Shown here in pieces: positions 12,149 to 25,343 of a stretch of 64,000 nucleotides of DNA. The stretch covers positions 62,001 through 126,000 of the forward strand of contig JADNRY010000083.1 of the NCBI GenBank assembly GCA_015501585.1. The letters are read 5' to 3'. Position numbers and translations under genes: made by a program. A model generated the notes under the pieces. That model saw only the letters and a program-made list of their open reading frames with translations. It was not told the origin of the DNA and searched no databases. The stretch is from Rhodocollybia butyracea (Eukaryota; Basidiomycota; Agaricomycetes; Agaricales; Omphalotaceae). Position 1 is the first letter of the stretch, and each line of letters opens with the position of its first letter.

Positions 12149-14225
12149 TTCAGCAGCGTTTCAGCTATTCAGTTATCATCTAACTTATGGTTCTGTTTGA
12201 ACACGAGACACTCTGCTTATCATCACATATGATGCTTGAAAAAAATTCGAGGTCAGGTTAACCGTTAGACAAGGTTATCACCGGCCTGGGACCCCTTGGG
12301 ACCTCTGCATGCTTCTGTATGGTGTACCTTTTTTCTGATCTTTTTTGGTGATTAATCAAGACCTAAGGACCCACAATCAATTTCGATCTGAGAAGCGCGT
12401 GCTTCTTCATACAAAATCATCTATAGTTATTATTATATGCAGGCCCAGTGAGGTATCACGAGAGTTCAGGAACTATTGCTCCAACTTTCTCAACGATGTA
12501 TCTTTTGAATTTTCTGTTCCACACGTCCATGTGGAGCCATTCTGCATTTAAGAAATTAAGAGCTCTGTTCCACCTAAACACCGACTTCGTGTAACAGCGT
12601 GTTTGAAGTTTTTACCAAGTTTTTACCGGACACTGCTTTGGGGAAGATGAATCATGATAGTATTAAATACTGGGTCTTCTATCTGTCATATCTGAGTTTA
12701 CATTATTAGTGGAAATGTCGTGTTCAGGATTTTTTTAGCGGTTAAACCTCAGGAAGCGCTAGCGTGTCGTTCGCAAACCTTGCGGTAGACTGGTAGTCTA
12801 CAGGCTATGTTTACCTATTTAATTTCTATGACTCGAGAAACCTGCCCATCTATATACATGGACTGTCCTTTGGCAGCACCTAATTTTAGTGTACCAGTAC
12901 TGCCTCCACTGTGAAACCCCTCTTCCGTGAGATTGAGGGCTCGGAGTCCGGATTGTTACCTGTACTCGCAGTGGAGTCAGCTAGTACCTTTAACATAGTT
13001 ACTTTTTCACTGCTGCGGCCTGTGTTCCTGATGTTACTTACTGCCCTCATGTGCTTTGTGTGGACAAACTTTCTTGATTGGTGATGGGACTCAGGGACCT
13101 GGTATGACCTTTCCCCGAGGATTTCGTCATGCTATAACAAACGATATGCCCAAAGATGAGAACTGGATGAGAGCAGTATCCCCGACTCCGACCAAAGAAA
13201 AGGGACCTCAGTTTTTATCTGATCTTTCAAATCCCTGCATTAAGGCAAATAATCCCACCCTGATCAAGATGTCATTGCGATGATTGCGAGGATCTTGCGA
13301 GAATCCGAACAATTGATCATGAGTAACGAGTTTCGGTGGTGGATCTGAATAGAATATGGTTTAATGTAACAATTTTAATCATTTTTTGATCAAACAAACT
13401 CACATACAATTGACAATCTTTGCCTCACCGAGTCAGGCTGACTTTTAGCAGCCTTGCACCAACACATAGTGTTATTTATAGATTATCATTCGATCCAAGA
13501 TTGAATTTAGGGCATTCAGCACACACCTATTACTTCAATTTTAACATATCATTTCTGCCCCCAGATGTTCAAGGATAACTCTCAAGTCGGTCTATATCTT
13601 GTCTATGTCATATATATATCAGAATATCTGTTCCAAAAGCAGGCTAGTAAGTAGTGGTAACATCACAAACCTACAAATTGCTATCAAAAAGTGTGATCAA
13701 TGACTCGGATCAGTGATGGTTTGCGAAAAATACCACCAGCCTCGGTTCCCTACTACAAGAGCCATATCATCCCACTTAAACTATGGCAAGGGGTATTATG
13801 TGTAAACCCACACGGTGGGCCACACTAGGATCTTGATTCTGTTGATAGCTTCTTAGCTTTATCTCGAGTACCAGAGTCCTTCACTTCTTCACTGTCTACA
13901 ATGCCTATGTCATAAAGCCACTATTCGAATGGATTGTCTGGATCCATGAGCAACAGTCACTTTTCATGACTTTGGTGAAGCCTTTTGTCTGATTTTTACG
14001 GTCTCCGGAGTGACCATCTAGAAATACGCAATCCACGTTTATCCTCGTACTTACGCCGCTCCCGGAATCTTCTGGCTTTAGCCCAATGCCCTTGTGATGA
14101 TTTGAGAAGTGGGATGCGGATTCACTGGTGGATCGAGCTGTGATTCCAGATGATTTAATGTGATAAGTTAATGTGTAGAATTAACCAGTGGCACTCATCT
14201 GTTTGTTATAGAAGACAAGTGTAGG
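12149..14225. other. 2.1 kb without a recognisable gene
   Basis: AT-rich, with frequent stops in all frames. The longest open frame (13056-13283) has no recognisable motif. No LTR, TIR or tandem array was found by eye. Confidence 0.5.
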
Positions 14226-14700
14226 CAATGACCACTCTAAAGAGGATAGTACGCAATTGGGGAACGAAAGTATTCTTTCGGTGCCATTGCTGCCGGGAGT
14301 ATGCAGGGACAGTTCTCCATCCGCCTTTCCATTTCCCTACCACTAGGGTAGTCGTCTGCGAATGTAACCTCATCCCCGTCCTCTAAGATCGTAACTTGCC
14401 AGTGGAATTATTATCACAGAAGCAAAGACACCTAGCTCTCTCTCGTTCAAGTCATTCTCTCAGACTGCGATCCTCGAGCATATATATTTCAAGCTTTTCT
14501 TCGAGTCGGAATCAATCCCGGTGATGTCGAAATGCTCAAGAGAGCTAGTAGTATAGGCTACCGGAAGCAATCCACAAGATATCACGAACCAGCATTGTAA
14601 TCGTTAAAGCCAAGGTTGCTACTAGTGAAGTAAAGGGGCACAGGTCCATCCGAAGTAGCCAAAGATTTCATTTAGAAATGAATACATAACTGTCTTCAAA
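14226..14700 (-). pseudogene. decayed DUF4246 fragment, internally deleted
   Basis: Reading from 14700 downward, the first part resembles the N-terminal exon of the DUF4246 gene at 17.2-17.7 kb. The part at 14226-14390 resembles the exon at about 15.6-15.83 kb, including the acidic stretch translated TILEDGDEV. The roughly 1.4 kb that separates these parts in the full gene is missing. Frames are broken, so this is a relic. Confidence 0.65.
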
Positions 14701-14715
14701 GCCCTTCTAGAACCT

Positions 14716-15106
14716 GTGCGTTTGGGGCAGCAAGCTCAGAGCCCTGCTTCCGTTGTCGGACTGGATTTCGTAGAGGATTACTGTTCTTCCAGTGCGTCAT
14801 TGACGCTCTTGCTCTACCCGAAAACTAATCTCGTCATCTGCTGTAGAAATTTCCTTCTACAAATGTGCGAACTGTCGTTTCGATTTCCGGGGTCAGCGCG
14901 GGTTATCGTTTTGAGTTCCAACGATGGCTCCTAGTACTAGTACCTCATACGCAGTAAAATACTTGTCATCACTACAATACGCTGCAATATCAAGACTCGA
15001 TTCGACCTCATACCAATAACCCACTATCTCTCGACTCTATTACTCGCACAAAAAGTAGTATTCCTAGCAACAAAAATGAGAAGAAAAAACCCATATTCAA
15101 AACCAC
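14716..15106. repeat. segmental duplication, copy A (partner 29945-30337)
   Basis: Shares long stretches with 29945-30337, including CCAGTGCGTCATTGACGCTC and ACTTGTCATCACTACA. It lies just downstream of the DUF4246 gene on the minus strand and may hold its 3' UTR. Both copies can encode a short hydrophobic stretch on the minus strand (LLLFVRV-like), but copy A has stops in it. Confidence 0.75.
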
Positions 15107-17713
15107 TCAACATACCGTCCTATGCGAAACCTTCCTATCATTCATCAACCTCAGCCGATGCATCTCTGCCTCTTCCCTCGTCAATGTCCCTTCAGAAGCA
15201 TACCTCCAAATAATATCAAGCAACTCTGGGGGGAGCGCTCTTCCCCCAGTCAAACGCGCAGAGATCGCAGATATCAGAGCAAACATCGTGGGTTCATTAC
15301 ATGCACGCATTTGGGGTGGTACCTCAGAGGTTGTTAAGACGTTCATATTTTCTAAGCCGCCCAGGTCAAACCCAGGATACCGGATCTCCCCTCATCTTGT
15401 AAGGTGTCGTCAACAAGGAAGAAAGATATCTTGGGTTTTGTAGAAGGTCCATCAATTTTCTTTTTAAAAAAAAACGCGAAAGAAATTCACTTACGGTTTT
15501 ACTGCTCGCAACACAGTCCCCATTGTTTTTGATTCGGGGAACCTTATGCTGAGAAAAGGCGCGGCGTGAATAATGAAGTTACATAGCTAAAGGGGATACT
15601 ACGAACTTGAAGCCAATTGGGGAACGAAAGTATTCTTCCGGTGCCATTACGCCCTGCAAGGACGTTGCTTGTCGGTATTGTGCCCAGCTCGATGAAAGGC
15701 CGTATGCGGGCGGTCAGCGGGACGGGGGGCGATTCTCCATCCGAGCTATCCACTTCCTAATCACTAGGGTAATTGTCTTCGAGTGCAACTCCATCCCCGT
15801 CGTCCTCTAAGATCGTAACCTGTAATTCCTACGACAGATCCGAAAGTTTATAAGTTATAAACGTGTGTCCTGGGTATGAAGAGGGGAATAGAAAAGGCTT
15901 TTTACTTCGCTTGTATAATCTTGATTAGGGCCTGATGGTCGGAATTTGCGAAAACTTAGGCCTTCGTCTAGGATGGGACCATCGGTATCGAAGTAGTAGA
16001 TAACAGATGCTACAATTTGCTCGTGGGGCTAGAGTAAGTTGTGAGATCTTGAGACTCCATGGAGTACGTAGAGAGGAGCTTCAAGCGACTAACATACCAT
16101 TCCTTCCATATGCCACGGCCCTTCGTATTCTTGTCCGGGCATCAGGGTATAATTAGCTGCCTAAACACAAACCCATATGGGATTCAAACTGTGAACAAAC
16201 TTGGGCACGATGGGTACGGGCACGGGTACCTTCACTATGACTTTCATCTCCCTCCCTTTGAACATCTCCGATGCAGCAACATCATCAGGGAGATCATAAA
16301 AACGAGTCGTCTTCATAGAGTTTTCCTGTGTGATATCCTGCTGATGCTCATATTTTGCTTCCTCCATGTCGCCGTATCCAGCATTGTGTATATCGAGAAA
16401 CCGCGTCCATCTTTGTCTCGTTGGTGAGCACATTGCGAATTGCCGACGTTCCATCCAGCGTTGTTCTATGAAAAAAAATAAAAAAACAGGTCCGCCGTCA
16501 AGCAGTAGTAAGCATCATCAATCATCTTTACGAACTAGAAAGAAAGAAAGAAAAAAAAACTGGACAACAGACCGGATGCTGAGTTCACCGAAGCATATCT
16601 ATCACTCTCTTCCAGCGTCCTTTCAAAATGGGGCAGCGCAACCAAGAAAATCTTTTCGATTACTCTAAAGAGCCCGGGATACTGCTCGCGCGTGCCCAAC
16701 CCGTTAATGTACGAATTGTACGAATCGATAAGAGCATCTGTTCCATCCGGGGATATCCTGAACACGGATGGTATCCAAGCGTACTTGGAACTCATGCTTT
16801 GGGGGTATTGTGTGTATTGTGTGTTGAGTTGAGCGTAGAGGTGGGTATTGAATTGGTTGTCCTTTCCGAAGGGAGGAAGCTTGATGCTTGATGGGAGATA
16901 TGGGTGGTTCCGGCGATATATGGATCTTACAAGGTTTAGAGCGTTCACCGTGAGGGGACAAGGAGAGCTTAGGAGAGCTTACAGAGCAAGGGGTGTATCA
17001 AGTTTTGGATCTACGTAGCCAAGTTCTTCTTGATTAGAAAAGGTCCTATGAGGACAACCGGTCAAAATATAAATATTGTACCTTGCCTAATGAACCAGGG
17101 TGAAAGTCTCGGGGCTTCTTTGCTGCCAGAGCATCCATTTGACGTATCAGCTGTATAATAAGCCCTGTAGCATCCTTTCGAGAAGAAACCAGCCCCTCAA
17201 GACCTCACCTCCTGATGAAAAGCGTGTGGCACTAGATCATCCGAGACAAAGACACCTAACCCCACTCGTTGAAGTGATTCTCCCAGAGAGCTGCTCCGAT
17301 CCTCGAGCGTATTTCAGACTCTTTTTCAAGTCGGAAGCAGGCTCGGTGATGTCAAAATGCTCAAGAGAGCTTTCTGTACGACTCGTATCAGCAGAAGCAT
17401 CGATGTCACGATCCAAGATTTTGATTGTTAAAGCCAGGCGACGAAGGTCGCTAGCAGCACAGGCATCAGTACTTCCTTCCAGAACCTGCGTGTCTGGGGC
17501 AACAAGCTCTGCTTCAATTACCCATTCCAAAGCTGTGTTCTCATCTAAAATCTGGGTTTGCCAGTCTTGTTTGTCACACACCGCGATGCAGAATTGAGCT
17601 AATTCTTGATCAGATAGGTTGAGCTTCCACTTGGGGTCCTCGTTCTGGAACATGGGATTTGCGATGGGATTAGCTTCGGTGATCATTCTACCTGCCGAAC
17701 TTGCCGAATACAC
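15107..17713 (-). pseudogene. DUF4246-family gene, about nine exons, probably damaged
   Basis: Family of unknown function, common in fungi. N-terminal exon 17713 to about 17285 (LSDQELAQF, ALEWVIEAE). Exon 17150-17082 has KKPRDFHPGSLGK. An exon starting at 17010 has QNLIHPLL. Exon from about 16948 has SKYAWIPSVF, SYINGL and YPGLFRVIEKI. Exon 16465-16230 ends MKVIVK. Exon 16160-16098 has PGQEYEGPWHMEGM. An exon starting at 16028 has EQIVASVIYYFDTDG and GLSFRKFRP. About 15.6-15.83 kb has GRILSFPNWLQ. The last exon, to 15107, has SEVPPQ, LPPELLDIIW and MHRLRLMNDRK. The HME and FPN patches could be metal ligands of a 2OG-oxygenase-like fold (inference). A tandem 10-bp duplication at 16961-16980 and a TAG near 15756 break the frame unless spliced out. 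It diverges from the F-box gene over 108 bp. Confidence 0.75.
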
Positions 17714-17821
17714 AATTCACCGGCCTCGGGTAAAGGCCGAGAACTCCATCTTATCCCCATGACGTATTATCTGTCGCAGGCTATAAACGCCAACTAGCCG
17801 GTCACCACTTTACTCCAAACC

Positions 17822-19775
17822 ATGACATTCGAGATCAGTCTCGACTCACTGCCTCTAGAACTCCTCGAGAATATAATATCCTTTGTTCCCGACGACAAAA
17901 CCCTAGCTTCCTGCGCCCAAGTCTGCAGACGCTGGGTCCCCGCATCCCGAACGACGCTTTTCCGCTCGCTCAGCCTTCCCAACGACCTCCGTACCCGTTC
18001 ATTTCTCAACCTGCTCGACAACGATACACAGAGCACGCTCACCAATGCGCGGATTAAACATCTCAACTTGAGCTCGAGCTCTCGTTCCGGCGTCGGCTCT
18101 GACAGCGAACGCGTTATCACTTCCTGGGCTTCCAGAACGCCAAAGACACGCGCGGCGCTTCATGCGGTGTTTGGCCAGCTCGATTCTTTGTCTGTTCGGT
18201 TTACATCCGACTGGGTTACGCCTGATGTACCCGAAAAGGTCTGGTACAGCACAATCACGTCTCTGCGGCTCGAGTTTGTGGATTTCGACGACCAGAACGA
18301 GTTGACTGGGTTGCTGAAGAGTTGTCCGGCACTAAAGTCTTTGGAAATGTCCTCGATTGAAGTAACCCTCGTCGAGCAGGAAACAGAGCCAAAATCGAGT
18401 TATATACCCTCACGGTTGGAATCCCTCTCGATTTCATACATCCTCGACCCAGCTACTCTTGCTCTCGTCGCTCCATTCTGCAGTTCGTTGCGCAAGTTCG
18501 AGTACGATTGGCATACGCAGCAGTATTCAAGTGCGCGATCACTACCTGGGGTCGGCGCAATCCTTCGGGCCGCTGAAGATACTTTGGAAGAACTCAGTTT
18601 GAAGACGGGAAGCTGGGCAGAAGGTGTATCATTTGACGAAGGTACGTCCTAACCCCGTAAAGAAATTTTGTACCCTTGTTCTAAAAAACTCTATCTTTTC
18701 ATTTTATTATTAAGGGATTGATGCCCTTTTCGAACAGCACCTCGTAATTGCCCGATTACCCGCTCTACGCCGTCTAGCACTCGATATCAGCACCATATAT
18801 CTTCTCCCTGTTTTCCGTCGACTCGTGACTGCTTATGATGCTCAACATAATAATGATTCGTCGGAGACCACGAAGCCTTTACCGGCGATTACACATCTCT
18901 ACATTCCCGCTATCGGGTACAAATCCTCTTTCGACCCCAACAGCAACGGTCCTCCCATCAATCCACCAACCCTGGCTCCGCTTCCCGGCGCTGAATCCGC
19001 CCCAGTGTTCCAATACCTCAACAAAAACCTCCACGAAGCCCTGGAGCTGCTCCTCCCACTCCACCCCGTCTTCCAAAACCTCACCGAACTACGCTGCGAC
19101 GCCGACGATCTCTACAACGCAGCCGATTTCGCCATCGCCTCCCCTCAATTCTTCCAGTCCCAGTACTTCATGCGCATGCAAGCAAAGGAAGCCCGCGCAG
19201 GCACCTCCCGCCTCCGATCGCACCCAGTCCCCTACTCCTCCTTCGTCCCCTTCACCCGCTCCGACACCGCCCTAGCACTGGGCGACGCCGACGCCGACGC
19301 AGAAGCAGACGCCGATTTTCTCGCACCGTCGCAGTTCATGGTGGGCTCCACGACAACCCACCGCTATCCCCGCCCCGGCACCATCTCGTACTCGCGCCTG
19401 CGCATGCACGTGCGGAAGCTCCGCAGCCGCATGCCGGCGTGCGCTGCGAAGGGCATCCCGCCGATTCCGGTGGTACGGTATTGGTTCAACGATGTCGCGA
19501 CGGGCTGGTGGCGGAGGAGACGCTGTGGGCGTCGGGGAATGGGTATGCGGACACTGGAGATAATTGGGAGATGGCCGGGGACGGTGAGACGGGTGGGGCG
19601 GGAACGGGGATGGGGATGGGTACGGGGGCGGGAAGTCATGAGGAGGAGGAGGATGTTGAGAATATGGGAGGGATGCAGGGGTTGAGTATGAAGGGTATGG
19701 AGATATGGGATTCTGGGAAGGGAAGGATTTTGTTGGGGTTGTTCGTGTTTCTTTTGATGGCTATATGGCGGTGAA
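17822..19775 (+). CDS. F-box protein, two exons, C-terminal frame uncertain
   Basis: ATG at 17822; exon 1 is 17822-18641, intron 18642-18714 (GTACGT..TTAAG), exon 2 starts 18715 in phase. The F-box is at residues 8-45 (SLPLELLENIISFV, CAQVCRRWV), followed by LRR-like stretches (LNLSSSSRSG, ITSLRLEFVDF, LESLSISYIL). By family it should recruit substrates to an SCF ubiquitin ligase; the target is unknown. Exon 2 contains a low-complexity DADAEADAD run. Near 19503 the partial copy at 30.9 kb has one extra base. In that frame this locus continues GLVAEETLW and ends at 19774 with a hydrophobic tail (LLGLFVFLLMAIW); without the shift it ends at 19685 in an Arg-rich tail. Confidence 0.8.
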
Positions 19776-19814
19776 CATTGAACATTTACGATTTGTGTGT
19801 TTCCTCGATCCTCA

Positions 19815-20035
19815 ACTTCAAACATTGCTGCGTTGACTTTTTGTTGAGCGCTTTTTGGCCTTCAACTGGTCTTAAAGCTTAATCTGTAACGCTGCAATGC
19901 CCGAAATCTGAGCGCTGAACTTCAAACATTGCTGCGTTGACTGTTGTTAATCGCTTTTGGCCTTCGAGACTGACTGGTCTTAATCTGTAACGCTGTACCC
20001 GCAATCGCAAACAATCCTCGACTCTGAGCGCTTTG
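19815..20035 (+). repeat. two-copy tandem repeat, about 105 and 117 bp
   Basis: Both units begin ACTTCAAACATTGCTGCGTTG and contain TTTTGGCCTTC, CTGGTCTTAA, AATCTGTAACGCTG and CTGAGCGCT in the same order. Located 3' of the F-box gene. No coding potential. Confidence 0.8.
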
Positions 20036-20257
20036 GAACGCTTTCGATAAAGACTATGGTCAAGATTATGCGACAACGCTGAATACGGCTCACCACGTGA
20101 ATAGAAATAGACTTTAATTCATAGTATGCATGTGTTGGGTTGTGTACTACGCCAGGTTGAGATTCCTGTTTTAATTCCTATTAGGGGATTTCTGCAAAAG
20201 CTTGGCAAAAGCCATCGTTACAACTGTACATCCGATCAATCTTATACTCAAACCACC

Positions 20258-20823
20258 ATGATGGCCTCCGATATCTATGAACCCTGTCCTCCAACCGAAG
20301 CGGTTAGTCTCACTCTCGAACTATATTTCCACCACGTCCAAAAAACCTTGCACAGAGCTTCCATCCTTCAGACCTCGAAAAATACCAACCCACACTACAA
20401 ATTCCACCAGAATTCGAAATCAACACTGCTCGCCTGGGAGATCCCAGCTATGTCAAACCCCGGAGGTTGTTCTACGGATTCGGGCTTCACATCCAAGATT
20501 TCATAGATTACCACCAGAAACTTTGGCTGCCGGCTCCCCCGCCTCATCTTCTAGACTCGCGAGCGGAACTGTGGGACCACATGATCAGCCAGGTCATGGC
20601 GGACTTGACTGAAGCTTGCGAAAGGAGCTTCAGGCTCATCCTTCCGATTTCTCTCGAGTACCGGCTCGTAATATGCCTTTATGAATCTCATAATGGTACT
20701 GTACCGTTCACTAAAATGGGTGAGTATGAGGAGCAGGAGGTGTTGGAGATTATGAGAGGTAGATTTGGAGCTGTTTTGGATGTGCAGGAGCCGCAGTGGT
20801 TCTTTAGTTTTGTTGAAGTCTAG
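20258..20823 (+). CDS. hypothetical protein, 170 aa, two exons
   Basis: Exon 1 is 20258-20302 (15 codons from the first of two adjacent ATGs). Intron 20303-20355 runs GTTAGT..CACAG, and exon 2 20356-20823 stays in phase to TAG. The splice is needed to join the start to the long downstream frame. The product is soluble with no signal peptide or TM helix; it has a Pro-rich start and DPSYVKPRRLFYGFG, QDFIDYHQKLW and ACERSFRLILP. No family recognised. The frame is intact, which is unusual in this region. Overlapping plus-frame ORFs across the junction are shadows. Confidence 0.7.
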
Positions 20824-21584
20824 ATAAAGGTGTGTTTCTCTTTCTTCAGCTACGTTTGTCATTAAGTACTTGCATACTCAAGTTCAGCCTCACCGCTCAG
20901 TCTCATTTGTCCTTCTTTACCTCCAATGCCCAGTGGCAGATACTGAACCAGTCGTCGGCAAGTGATTTGATTTGAATACCGGTGCCAGAAAGGCCAACTC
21001 GAGTCTCGACACTGCCAACTCATCTGGTCACAAGTCAAATTATTATCTTTATGCGATGTCGAGACTCGACCATATTCTTCTCAGAAGATAGGTGGATGGA
21101 TATGGCATCATTACAGCCTGAGTTCAAGCAATCCCGTTTGTCCGGGTAGTCGATGTAATAGTGCACTTGCCATTCTTTATGGCCTTCGGCGATGCGGACA
21201 AGGAAAATGGTTGATCGTGGTTACTGTACAGAGTCAATGCAGGACAAGTGGATGGACGACCCAGTTTAATTCAAGATCCTATGAATAAGAGTGTGGATGG
21301 AAATATGCGAAGAGTTGAGAATACCATGTTGCGACGTGGGCGAAAAGTGTCGCCGATAAATAAATAAATCTATAACGATATCCATGCTTCAGCGGCCAGA
21401 GGACCATAATGCATAATGCTGATGACGACTCTACAAGTTCTGCCAGAACATTTCGTCTGAGAATTGTGAGATAAGCGCTCGTCTCGTTTGAACTTCCCCT
21501 TCAACGCTCATCAGTCCATTTTAGTCTGTGCTGTCCATGACGACTTCCACGCCCGTCAGCCCAACTCAGTCTTGTTTCCTTTCC
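20824..21584. other. intergenic, no gene recognised
   Basis: About 0.76 kb between the 170-residue gene and the first F-box/LRR paralogue. The last part resembles sequence just upstream of the other paralogues (31.3 and 33.5 kb), so it may carry the conserved promoter region. Confidence 0.45.
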
Positions 21585-22598
21585 ATGGCGCAATATTTCT
21601 TTACCTCGAATCGAAGGGCCTATATGCCTTACACCCGAAGAAATAATTACCATTCAAACACTGGTTTCAGAAGCACAGGAGCAACTCGTTACTCTCGAAA
21701 ATCGGATGAACGAAGATGGGGCTGACTCTGTTGAACTGACAAGTCTGAAAGACCTCAAAATTGTCGAGACTGCATCTCTACAAAACATTCTTGCCCGATT
21801 CGTCGGATGCCACCAGAGATTGTCTCGGAAATATTCAGGGCTTACTGTGCATTGGATGATAAGTATCCCTGGCATGGGCCGCTGTACCAGGAAACTTGTT
21901 CTCGAATCATTCTCACCTCTGTAGCTGCGTGGCGAAATATCGCTCATGCAACGCCCGAGCTGTGGTCAGAGCTCAAAATACATCAGGAGGGCTATCAAAC
22001 GCCCAATGCTGCAGACTCGGACATTGCGGCACAGTGGCTCAGCCGAAGTGGCGATCTCCCCTTGGATTTGAACATATCCTTACGCATGGGCTACCGGGGT
22101 AACATTGCCCAGGCCTTTCCAGCATTCTCTCATAGAATCCGTTCCCTCGAGGTTTACATGCCCATGGAACACTTTCAGCTATTCATCCATCTTCCGAAAT
22201 CGTCATTTCCTTCTCTGGAGACGCTTATACTCGATTTCCGCAGTCGGGATCCATTCTACTTCTCTCGAGAGTTGAAAACTCAAAATCCCAATGGTATTGA
22301 GATTTTTTCAGATTCACGTCAGTTGAAGTATGTCAGTTTCACCGAGACTGGCGATTTACTTGAAAACATCAAGTTTCCTCGAGATACAGTAACGTCGCTG
22401 AAGATTATGGCATATAGCTGCTACGAATGCCAATTTCCCAGCCTTTACTTCGACGCGGTACGCAGCATGAACCAGCTTGTCCACTGCACAATCGAGTTCC
22501 CCAGAAAACGATACGAGATAGCTGATACACATCAACCCATACTCCTCCCATTCTTGCAATCCCTCTCCTTATCCACAGAACCCGACGGGGAAACTGGT

Positions 22599-22834
22599 TG
22601 TAACGCCTCCGCCTCTCCATAATCACCACTGACCGTATCCGGCGATACGGTCATCCTAGACGCCGCCGATAGACCAATCTATTTATTATTAATTATATAA
22701 TAAATCCGTTACTATAAGTATCGTACGATTACTTAAGAGTCTAGTTAGTCTTTTACACCGTTGTACACACAATAGTATCCTATTTGTCGTGTTCACCGGT
22801 GTTCTTAAGGACTTTGCCCATAGGGCGCGTTATA
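22599..22834 (+). repeat. left LTR of the gag-only element
   Basis: 236 bp, identical to 25684-25936 except for a 17-bp deletion and a T/C change in CACCGTTGTAC. Contains the hairpin GACCGTAT/ATACGGTC at 22631-22652. Confidence 0.95.
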
Positions 22835-23177
22835 CTTTTTTGAACATCAAAAAATACTATTGTGTGAATAACACAAAGCTATTAGTTTAACAAGCTAAAA
22901 ACAGTTATACTACCAAGTATAACAATCACTATTCCAACTCGCTTCAACAAGCTATACAAATCCGCTCCATTTTTCCTTATCGCTATATCATTTACTGTCC
23001 CATGACCTCTCGAAATCAATCAGAGAAGTCATATCAGAGTGTGCGCGATCGCGCACATTCCATTCGTGGTGACGTGTCACCACACTCAATCTATTCAGTC
23101 GCATCAGCGACTCATTCCATACGTGCGTCTGAAGGACGCACTACAGGCAGGACAAGAGTCCACCTAATGAACAGTCT

Positions 23178-25343
23178 ATGACTATTCGTAAGAAACGGCG
23201 AACCCGAGAGGGTTTAAGTGAGATTTCTTCTGTGCTACGAGATGTAGCGGCATCACTCGACAAGAGTACGCAAGTACTCAATCGTATTCTCAATATAACT
23301 GAGAAATGGGATGCATCTAGCATCCGATCTAATGAAGAAAGATCTTCTTCATCAAGAAACAGCAATAGAATCACTATTGCTGCACCCACACCGAGACGGC
23401 CTGCCGTCACACCGCCGGTATTGCACAATGCAGCACCATCTGTTCCTACCGAGGCAAACAACTTGGTACACCAATGGCGTGAGACTGTGCCCAAGGCACC
23501 ATCAGTCCAACAATCACTGTTGGACGAACAGTATTCACAAGGGATGACCAAGTCACCCCGTCATGTTCCTGTATTCCGACAGGAATACGCACCAGTGTCA
23601 GTAACTATACCGACACCCATCTACACATCCCGCATGAGACAGAGTCCCAATGCGGAGGCAGCGTCTCTGACACTGCGAGGTCCCAGGCCATTACCGGTGA
23701 CCAAATCTTGCTCACCACAAAGCGCGGTGAACATTAAAAGTGAACCAAAGTTACCTCGTAACTTCAATCAGGTAGTAGTGATACCACCACAGGAAAGTAC
23801 AATGTACTTCCCTACTGCAAGGGCGCCAATGGTACCCAATATTATTACACCTCCAGTAGTTGTACCAAACACTACTGGAAATCATTCCAGTATGGGACCG
23901 CAACACGGTACCCTCCTGGTAGTTCCTACTACCATATCCATCGCCCCGGCGACACAAAGTGTTGCCCCTCCGGTAGTACACACTACCGTAAGACTGCCCA
24001 AATTGCCGCCCAGCAATGCGCCAGAGCCAAGTTCAATGCCAGTACCAACGGTATTGGCCGAGTTGCAACCACAGCCGCTTCCGTTGGGAGTAGCTAAAGA
24101 TTGGATGAGTCGCATAGCGATTCAACGCCAACATAACACCAGTCTCCGAGATTTCGGATTCGCGCCATCTGGGCTTCCCGACCAAATGGTGGGATATAAT
24201 GTCGACGGAATACCCGTTGATAAATTGACTACTCCCAGAGAAATCTGGGATCGATTTTACATTCCACCCGCTGAGTCCTTTCCAGGACCAAGCAATAATG
24301 CCGGAGCGAAAGCGCCTAGCAAAAAATCCCGTGAAGGGGGGAGGAAGCACAAGAAGTGCTAAATCCAAAGGCCGCAAACGCAGGCCATGGTCGGATGAAT
24401 CATCTGACTCTAGTGATACCGAGTCAAATACTGACTCTTCGTCTGATGCCTCTTGGCTAGACAAATTTGCTACCCGTAAGGGTAAAATTACTCCTAATGA
24501 GAGCCGTAAAATACTGCGTTCACTTGCATCTAAGATGCGAGAAACAACAGGTGACGACGAACGTCGTTCCTGATGGAAACACAAGGTACACAAAGTGTAC
24601 CGTAAACAAATTCGAGATAAGGTAGGGAATCCTATCCCTCCCATTGAGAGCCGTAAAGCTCTTAAAGTTCCATCTCCGGAGGTCTATGACGGATCTCCGG
24701 ATGTCGATGTCTTCGAGCGGTGGCTAATGTCACTTCTCCAATGGATGGTAGTCAACCGCATGTGCGGTGACGATTACGATGCTACACGGACTGCCGTGCT
24801 TGGCATGTTTCTAAAGGGCAAAGCCCTTGACTGGTATAATGACGAAGTCGCTGGTATACACCGCACTGTCCTTAAGTGGACATTTGAAGGCGCCATCATT
24901 GGTGTCTTTGATCGTTGCATCCAAGCAACGACCATTCATCAAGCTGCACGGCAGTTTGACCTTATTGAGTATTCACCCGATACGGGTGTGAGGGATTATT
25001 ATTCCTCACTTACACGATGGGCATCACGGATGCTCCAAACACCGGATGATGCAACAATGCGGAAACGGTTCATTGAGGGATTACCCTTCAATATTATCAG
25101 GCAACTCACGAACGAGGGATCGTTCCGGAGTATGCCAAATTAGAAGTGATGGTCAGAGCCGTCACACGCATTGAGGACCACACGGCCCTCACTAAATATT
25201 ATGTCTCTTCTAGGAATAGAGACGATGAACTTGAATCATCAGAACACCCCGATGAGTCGGACACCGAGAACATTAAAAATGTTCTTGAGCCAATCGAGGA
25301 GGACACCTCCTTAAGTATCGGAAAGGATAAACCTTCCGAATGA
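23178..25343 (+). pseudogene. gag: gag-like protein of the hairpin-rich element
   Basis: Consensus product of about 720 residues. The N-terminal half is basic then Pro/Val/Thr-rich; a middle Ser/Asp-rich stretch (SDESSDSSDTESNTDSSSD) follows; then a retrotransposon gag-type helical domain with VFERWLMSLLQW, GKALDWYND, TVLKWTFEG, FDLIEYSP and MRKRFIEGLP. It ends in an acidic tail. No CCHC knuckle. This copy has one extra base near 24355, a TGA in the codon following RRS near 24571 (CAA in the second copy) and one lost G near 25120. The second copy is open at each of these sites, so the ancestral frame was continuous. Confidence 0.85.

Noticed and set aside
13056..13283. 75-codon frame as a small gene
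   Set aside because: No motif, no paralogue in the window, and no sign of splicing to neighbours.
23141..24644. Minus-strand frames of up to 203 codons inside the gag-only element
   Set aside because: The many inverted repeats make both strands look open; the plus strand carries the gag-type domain and is shared between copies.
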